64,000 nt of DNA from Salvelinus alpinus (taxonomy: Eukaryota > Chordata > Actinopteri > Salmoniformes > Salmonidae), in contig NC_092090.1 in the NCBI RefSeq assembly GCF_045679555.1, forward strand, positions 28,451,702-28,515,701, read 5' to 3'. This document shows positions 11,015-64,000 of the stretch, piece by piece. The notes under the pieces are model-generated. The model had not been told where the DNA came from, did no database searches, and worked only from the letters and a program-made list of their open reading frames with translations. The position numbers and the translations under genes were made by a program. Positions within the stretch are counted from its first letter, which is position 1; every line of letters starts with the position of its first letter.

Positions 11015-11948
11015 ACCGTCTTCCTTTTTATTTGAGTGTGGGAAATAAATATATATCTTCCAAAAGTATATGGAAAGTAGCTAGCTACTTTATTTAGTCC
11101 TGTTTGTACACTTCTAACAAAGATTATTGCTTGTTCGTTCTTCCACCAATTTACTAGCACCACGACATGGCCGTTTTCTTATGATGCCTTGCCTCACCGC
11201 AAAGAATGGTGGGAAATCGTCTCTGTAAACCGTAGATATCGCGAGTTTTCACTGGATCATTGCTACCTTTCAAAGATTACTGATCTAAGGTTAGTTTTGT
11301 GTTACTCTCCCTTCTGGATACTTTCTGGGATTGGGAGAGGGCAAACTGATCCTAGATCTGAGACTGCCAACTACAGTTTATGTACAGTTTTCATCGCTGC
11401 CACTGGATACCTTATCGCCCATCTCTCTCGCTCATCCCTTATGCATAAAAATACATACAAAGACAACGTTTGTTTAATTAAGCAGTTTCCACACAGGTAC
11501 CATGTATTTTACTGTAATCTGCAATAAAGACAAGGGTGCAGTTGCAATCTTCTTCATCTAACAAAATGTCCTTCCAGCAATTCTAACAAACCAGCAGCCA
11601 GCCACAGCTAGCCGAAGCAAAACATTTAGGTGAAATTAGGTGAAGGTGAAATTATTTGGTGCGGAAACGACTAAGTATTTCCAGTCGTGTCTGTGGCAAG
11701 TGTCAAAATAAAATCTCTATGACAAATAAAATATGTCCTAGGGACCATATGCTACTCTATACTTGATGTCCCCCCAGACTAAAGCCTATTTTCATTCCAT
11801 AATAAAATGTGAGGTTTCTGTGAGAACTCCCACTTTATTACGTGCTGAAATGTAACGTGCTAAACAATTTCCTTACTACATTATTTTGTTTAGTAATACA
11901 TTTATTAATCAATGAAATTTGAAAAAAAAAACATAAATATTGGCTCTT

Positions 11949-11956
11949 TGACGTCA
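11949..11956. promoter_or_regulatory. palindromic CRE, TGACGTCA
   Basis: A perfect 8-bp CREB/ATF consensus 82 bases upstream of the TAF4 ATG. Its occupancy is inferred, not shown. Confidence 0.55.
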
Positions 11957-11983
11957 GATTAACTCCCACAATGCCTAGTAACA

Positions 11984-11993
11984 CGCATGCGCA
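11984..11993. promoter_or_regulatory. NRF1-like site, CGCATGCGCA
   Basis: Matches the GCATGCGC core of NRF1, a factor typical of TATA-less housekeeping promoters, and sits 44 bases upstream of the TAF4 ATG. TCCCACAATGCC at about 11964-11975 resembles part of a ZNF143 site. Confidence 0.55.
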
Positions 11994-12037
11994 TTTCACT
12001 CACGTACACTTTTTTAGACAGCGATCTATGATCAAAG

Positions 12038-58393
<46,356 letters not shown>

Positions 58394-59173
58394 GTAAGCG
58401 CTGTGCTGGAGATCATTACCCTTGACATTTTCCCAAGACTTCAACATATACATTTTTCATGCCTCGCTACATATGTAATGCCATTTAAAGGTCTGACTTA
58501 AAAAGTTGTAGGAATTATTTGTGCTGATTGATGTCCGCCTCGTTTGGAAAAGTGGTTTCTATAGAACAGAGACACCACACCAAAGAGATCCTCTTCCTCT
58601 TTTCTCTCTCTCTCGCTCTCTCTTTCTCTCTCTCCATCTCTCTTTTCTGGCTCCCGATAACATTTTGGAGACTGCTGTTCATTGTGCATGGCACTTTCAA
58701 AGAGATAGATTGGGTGAGCATATCAGTGTTGTGAGTACCGTTTTAATATTCACCATAGCACTTTCCGTAGAGCCATTTGCAATGTAAAGGCTGATCGAAA
58801 AATGTTTACTGTCACAGTTATGTATACATTTTAGTTTAAAACATTGAAATGGCTTTGGCACTGTAGGCGCACAAATGGGAAATATCAGAAATAAAGTAGG
58901 AAGCGAATGTGCTTATTTGTTAAATTGAGTTGTTTTAGTCTCCCAATTTTCTAAACAAATAGACATTTCTATATGGGGATCATGTGGATCCCAAAAAGTA
59001 GACCACTCTTCTTCTTTGCGGTTTGTTAATTTCGTGAAATAGTTTGGCTACGCTGAAGTTGGTATGTGTTCATGTTAATCGACACCTGATGTAGTATGTT
59101 GAAACCGGAAGAGCAAAAAATGACTTGTGATTATTGAAAGGAAGAGTAAGAGCATAAACACTCTGTACAGCTA

Positions 59174-60537
59174 CAGTGTCTTCAGAAAGTATTCATACCC
59201 CTTGACTTATTCCACATTTTGTTGTTACAGCCTGAATTCAAAATGGATTAAATATAATGTTTTTCTCATCCATCTGCACACAATACCCAATAATGACGAA
59301 GTGAAAACGGGTTTTTAGAATTATTTTCAAATGTATTGAAATTTAAATACAGAAATATCTAATTTACATAAGTATTCTCACCCATGACTCAATATTTTGT
59401 AGAAGCACCTGACAGAGATTACAGCTGTGAGTCTTTCTGAGTAAGTCTCTAAGAGCTTTCCACACCTGGATTGCGCAACATTTTCCCATTATTCTTTTCA
59501 AAATTCTCAAAGTTCTGTCAAATTGGTTATTGATCATTGCTAGAGAACCATTTTCAGGTCTTGCCATAGATTTTCAAGTAGATTTAAGTCAAACGTTTAA
59601 CTCGGCCTCTCATTCACTGTCTTCTTGGTAAGCAACTCCAGAGTAGATTTGGCCTTGTGTTTTACGTTATTGTCCTGCTGAAAGGTGAATTCATCTCCCA
59701 GTGTCTGGTGGAAAGCAGACTGAACCAGGTTTCCTCTAGGATTTTGCCTGTGCTTAGCTCCATTTCATTTATTTTTTATCCTGTAAAACTCACAAGTCCT
59801 TAGCAATTACAAGCATACCCATAACATGATGCAGCCACCACAATGCTTGAAAATATGGAGAGTGTTAGTCAGTAATGTGTTGTATTGGATTTTCAGCAAA
59901 CATAACATTTTGCATTTTTAATTGCTTTGCCACATTTTTTGCGGTATTACTTTAGTGCCTTGTTGCAAACAGGATGCATGTTTTGGAATATTTTTATTCT
60001 GTACAGGCTTCCTTCTTTTCACTCTGTAAATTAGGTAGGTATTTAGGAGTAACTACAATGTTGTTGATCCATCCTCAGTTTTCTCCTATCACAACCATTA
60101 AACTCTGTAACTGTTTTAAAGTCACCGTTGGCCTCATGGTGAAATCGCTGATCGGTTTCCTTCCTCTCATTGGTCTTTGTGGTTTAATCTGTGTTTGAAA
60201 TGCACTGCTTGACTGAGTGATCTTACAGATAATTGTAAGTGTGGGTTACAGAGATGAGGTAGTCATTCCAAAATCATGTTAAACAGTATTATTGTATGCA
60301 ATTTTTACTCCTGAACTTATTTAGGCTTACCATAACGAAGGGGTTGAATACTTATTGACTTAGCTTTTCATTTGTAAAAAATTATATTCTAAAAACATAA
60401 TTACACTTTCACATTATGGGCTATCGTGGGTAGGCCAGTGACCAAATAAATCTCAATTTAATACATTTTAAATTTACGATGTAACACAACAGAACGTGGA
60501 AAAAGTTAAGGAGTGTGAATACTTTCTGAAGGCACTG
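59174..60537 (-). mobile_element. Tc1/mariner element, 1.36 kb, TA-flanked
   Basis: Left terminus CAGTGTCTTCAGAAAGTATT, right terminus ATACTTTCTGAAGGCACTG, inverted for about 55 bases, each flanked by TA (59172-59173 and 60538-60539). The minus strand has decayed Tc1 transposase segments (for example MARPENGSLAMINNQFDRTL near 59510-59567). Stops and frameshifts make it inactive. Same family as 18074-19794. Confidence 0.88.
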
Positions 60538-60829
60538 TAGACCATGGTAGATATCTAGCAACATAGAGCTGCTTAGCCCCATTTCAATTCTATGTCCATA
60601 CTAGTGTACCACTTAGTATGAAGCAATGTATTGGACATGCATTCCAAATGGTATGCTATGGACATTAGAATGGGGATCTTCTCTCCTCCACTCTGCTCTC
60701 TGTAAAGAGATCTTACACTACCACCACACCAGTGTGAGGTGAAGTGGTGCTTTTCCTTGGCTCTGTTCATTCGTTTAGAACCTTGAGACTAGATCTCAGC
60801 CTCCCCATAAGCCCTAGCTGCATATGCAA

Positions 60830-60985
60830 ATGAGGCAGTGTAATAGGCTCTGCTGCGATAGGTTCGCCCCGGGGCGGTGTGATCAAAGTGGATCTCCTCC
60901 CCGTTAAGTGGCAGGCCGCTCATCATCTGGATGGGGCCAGATTATCTCCTGAGAAAGAAACGCGGCACGCGCACATTCTCATTTT
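60830..60985. promoter_or_regulatory. candidate conserved noncoding element in TAF4 intron 13
   Basis: A GC-richer unique-looking block with CGCCCCGGGGCG, TGATCAAAG (60880-60888, perfect TCF/LEF core on the minus strand) and AGATTATCTC. Speculative. Confidence 0.25.
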
Positions 60986-63079
60986 CATTTTAGAATTTCA
61001 GAAGGAGCAGAGGGAGGGGGGTTGGGGGGTGAAATTGTTACTTTATGTAATGTTCAGTACGACAGTCAGGGATGACACCACTACAGGGGGAGTTTTTTTT
61101 CACTGTTTTTTCATCCCCCCCTTCTCTCTTTTTTTTGCTTAATGGCCGTCGTTTCTCAGGCCTGTGCCTCTCTGGTTTTCATCACCTTACTGGCTCAAGG
61201 GGACAGAGCTAGCTGTTTGTGTCACCACGGTTACCGCGGAGGGAGTCTGGCGGTGGCGGCTCCTCATTCAGCACATCTACACAGATGTCATCAGGATAAT
61301 GAGGCTGAGCTGCTCTTCCAGGCAACGGACGGACGGGTGGACAATCCTGCCACCCCTCTTTCAGAAAATAATTTTCTATGACAGTTATACTTGTTCCAAG
61401 AAATGTGTTTGAAATTGAGTTGGCGCCTGATTTGTTTGTAAAGGCAGGTGTGGTATATTGGGAGGGAACAGTGAGGTGTTGTTGGGGAACTTTATTGAGG
61501 CGCTTACAGGTGAATTAAAGTAGAGTGGGATGATAGCATGTGTATGATAGAGACACATACTCTGGTAGTGTGATGGCAGCCTTGGCCCCATGTGGCCTCT
61601 ATCAGACCTCTCCAGTTTCCACCTCAACCTAATCCATCCCCCTTCCCCGTCAGCCTTCAGTACCGCCCAGGCAGATAGCAAAAGGCATAAGGCCAAACGT
61701 GTGTAGCGCCCCTGTTTCCTCCATTCAGAAACATTCGCCCAAAAGGTCAGATGGGCTATTTTAGAAATGCCCCCAGTGAAAATCAATGGCCAAAACGAGT
61801 ATTCCTCATTTTTTTCTTTTTTGGTCTGGTCTGTGTGCTCTGTCTGAAATCCCACTGAGGCAGGAGGTGAGGCAGTGCCTCATCATCAGGTCCTCTCAGC
61901 ACTGAGAGAGGGGTGGGGGGGGGGGGGTGGACCAGACCTACATACATCACAGTGTCAGACACACAGACACACTGCGGCCATAGATTCATCATCAGAACTC
62001 CGTCTGGAGGCAGGGAGAGGAGAGAGGAAGACTCTCTCTGGTCTAAACTCATCATCCCCAGGACCTCACATCCCATTGGGCACATCACGTCATTTCAACG
62101 TGGACAACTTGGTAATATTTGGTTGAGACGTTGATCAATGAGATTACAACCTATATTCACCCAGTCAAAAAGACAGCCAAAAGTTAGTTGAATTACCAAT
62201 GTGGTATCACTCTGCTTTCAAACATCTAAAAGCACAACCAAATTCCAATAGAAAAACAATGTCTTATTTTTAGTTGTCGCCCAAATGTACAGTATATCAC
62301 TCAACCATTTAAAAGCACAACTAAGTTTAAAAGGGAATACAATGTCAGATATTTTGTTTTTGTATTAATACAACCGATTAATGTGTTATCACTGTGCTTC
62401 ATCTAATTGCAGAACCAAACAACCTGGGCTACAGTTGAAATTACATAAAAAATATATGGCGCAAGTGATTAATGCTGTTCGAGATTATTACAGCAATTGT
62501 AAAAATCTCCACAAACCTGCAACGACCTATGCATTCTTTTTATGAATACATAAGAAGTCATTTTTACTTACAGTAACCTGAAAATGAGGCCATGGATGTG
62601 TTACTCATTTTAAGGTTTAATGTTACATTAGCTTGTAAGATATTTAATTATATTTAGGCTATTTAATGTATTACAACAGTAATTTTGAATTGTGGTTGGT
62701 TGACAACGCAAACAACATCAACATTTGAAGGAGATGTATCTACTGCTTGGATAGTTTCATCTGAACCACCGGCTTAATCCCATTCTTTAACTTGTATTTT
62801 TGGTTGAGTTGGAGACGTGATATCAACATACTGTATCATTTGTTAACTTGTCAACAAGTTAATAGGCTAAATGTATTGCATTTCAGAAGTGATATTGAAA
62901 TGTTTTTGCTTGTCAGTGCAACCAAATAATAACATTTGAAGGAGATTTATCTTCTGCTTGGATCGTTTCTTCTCTGTGCCGCTGATGTAGTCTGGCTTTA
63001 ATTCCAGTTTGTCTACAAATGAATAATTCATATGTTGGATTCACATCTCCATCTCAACCAAAAATCTAAGTGAAAGAAA

Positions 63080-63140
63080 AGGACTAAATCAAATCAAACT
63101 TTAAATGCACTTTAAATAAAGTTTGATTTGATTTAGTCCT
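63080..63140. repeat. perfect 24-bp inverted repeat with 13-nt loop
   Basis: Arms 63080-63103 and 63117-63140 are exact complements and contain the motif ACTAAATCAAATCAAAC. It lies inside the inverted-end element and is probably the remnant of another repeat. Confidence 0.9.
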
Positions 63141-63307
63141 ATTCTTTAACTGATTTGGTCACATTTATTTTGCTCTGTTAAACCTTCCCTTTGGAATGAC
63201 TTCAATAGCAACAGTGAATCTATTTTGTTTTTAAGTGGAGATCCCTCGACAATCGTTCTCATGATATCACATTCGTAATAGTCAGTGACAAATATCAAAG
63301 TTTATCA

Positions 63308-63402
63308 GGGCTGGGCTCAGTTAAAACCCTGGATGGGAGACCAAAGGGTACCTGTAGATAGATCAATTCTCTTGTAGGAAGTGCTGCCCAGCCTATAGTT
63401 TT
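63308..63402 (+). mobile_element. 5S-derived SINE fragment
   Basis: CTGGATGGGAGACC and GGGTACC parallel the C-box part of 5S rRNA and its SINE derivatives. Upstream 5S sequence is missing. It is not a functional 5S gene. Confidence 0.55.
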
Positions 63403-64000
63403 TTGTCTGAAAGTGGATATAACGTTGAAGATCTGACGTAGTTTTAAAGGTGCAAATTCAACATATTTTATACAAGGTTTGTCTATGTTGCAATTTGGTT
63501 ACCATGATAACATAATCCTGTGGTTGAAATTTACTGAAATTACTTTTTTCAAATTCAATGTATTTTTATTTTCCACGTAGATTCCACGTCACAATATGTT
63601 GACAAATAACGTTGATTCAACCAGTTTGTTCCCAGTGGGATGGTTCTGGCTTTTAGCCTATGATTGGTTGGGAGGAGTCGGTCAAACGTCTGTCAGCTGA
63701 TTGGGATAAATGGTTTCCCTAGAATTGGTTGCCTTTGTAAGGACAGGCTTTTATTTTGATGATGGCCCTTATCCTCCTAATTTCATTCTCGATCAAACCA
63801 GCTAAGAAATGCAGGTCATTGATGTTTCGGGCCATGGCTTCAGAATCTAATTTGTCGAAAACCATAAATAATTGATGGTAAATGTGTTATTGGAAAAGCC
63901 CAATTATATTTTATACGCCACATGCAATGCCAAGGCTGAGTGCAAAGCTTTTTGCGTCAGGTTTCCCACTAAAAGAAACATATAGATAATTGAAATAGTT

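Larger units (their letters stand above)
11015..12037. promoter_or_regulatory. head-to-head interval between LSM14B and TAF4
   Basis: The two start codons are 1.02 kb apart and point away from each other, so both promoters must lie here or in the first exons. No TATA box is obvious near either gene. An inverted CCAAT lies at about 11145-11149 on the LSM14B side. A CRE and an NRF1-like site lie close to TAF4. A stretch near 11270-11360 resembles a dispersed salmonid repeat (ACTGATCTAAGG / CTGATCCTAGATCT). Transcription start sites cannot be placed from sequence alone. Confidence 0.65.
62071..63640. mobile_element. inverted-end element with CCCA(C/T)TGGG termini
   Basis: The left end TCCCATTGGGCACATCACGT and right end GTTTGTTCCCAGTGGGA are inverted; both ends carry CAACGT and ACGTGG words. 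The interior has diverged tandem units of about 100 bases (TATCAC...AAAGCACAAC) and a duplicated ACATTTGAAGGAGAT...CTGCTTGGAT segment. There is no coding capacity. I recall short versions of these ends in salmonids. Confidence 0.65.
58394..64000 (+). other. TAF4 intron 13, continuing past the window
   Basis: Contains a Tc1 element (59174-60537), a GC-richer block (60830-60985) and a 1.6-kb inverted-end element (62071-63640). In 58394-59170, 60985-62070 and 63641-64000 nothing is recognised except short G-, C- and T-runs. Confidence 0.8.

Overview
This window looks like a piece of a salmonid nuclear genome (Salmo, Oncorhynchus or a close relative). It holds two protein genes split by canonical vertebrate splice sites. 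Their introns are packed with Tc1/mariner elements, tRNA-derived and 5S-derived SINEs, LINE 3' ends, hAT-like miniature elements, CA/GA/CT microsatellites and kilobase-scale minisatellites, many of which I recognise as high-copy salmonid repeats. Species and repeat family names rest on memory of these families, not on a search.

Layout. 1-2633: 3' half of a decayed Ty3/gypsy LTR retrotransposon (broken pol and 3' LTR). 2634-3640: gene-free, with a degenerate 21-bp repeat. 3640-11014, minus strand: LSM14B, a complete 9-exon coding sequence (450 codons plus stop) and a probable long 3' UTR. 11015-12037: the 1.0-kb head-to-head interval, with a palindromic CRE and an NRF1-like site close to the second gene. 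12038-58393 and beyond, plus strand: TAF4 (taf4a-like), 13 exons giving 950 codons in one continuous frame; the last exons lie past the right edge. The intron segment 58394-64000 contains another Tc1 element and a 1.6-kb inverted-repeat element.

The two genes act at different stages of mRNA life. TAF4 is the TFIID subunit that pairs with TAF12 through a histone fold and binds activators through its TAFH domain. LSM14B is a cytoplasmic Lsm/FDF/RGG protein of mRNP granules and P-bodies. They are also neighbours and divergent on human chromosome 20q13.33, which supports LSM14B over LSM14A and TAF4 over TAF4B. There is no sign that they work together.

The most unusual features concern splicing. 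The 3' splice site of TAF4 exon 3 is preceded by about 1.2 kb that contains no AG dinucleotide. Most of it is a 31/32-bp minisatellite in which each unit carries a branch-point-like CTGAC followed by pyrimidines. Exon 9 is preceded directly by about 74 TG repeats and a very short T/C stretch, the arrangement known from CFTR exon 9. Exons 8 and 13 have microsatellite or poly-C pyrimidine tracts. LSM14B intron 7 appears to be a GC-AG intron. TAF4 intron 1 contains a transposon nest that can be unpacked into five layers.
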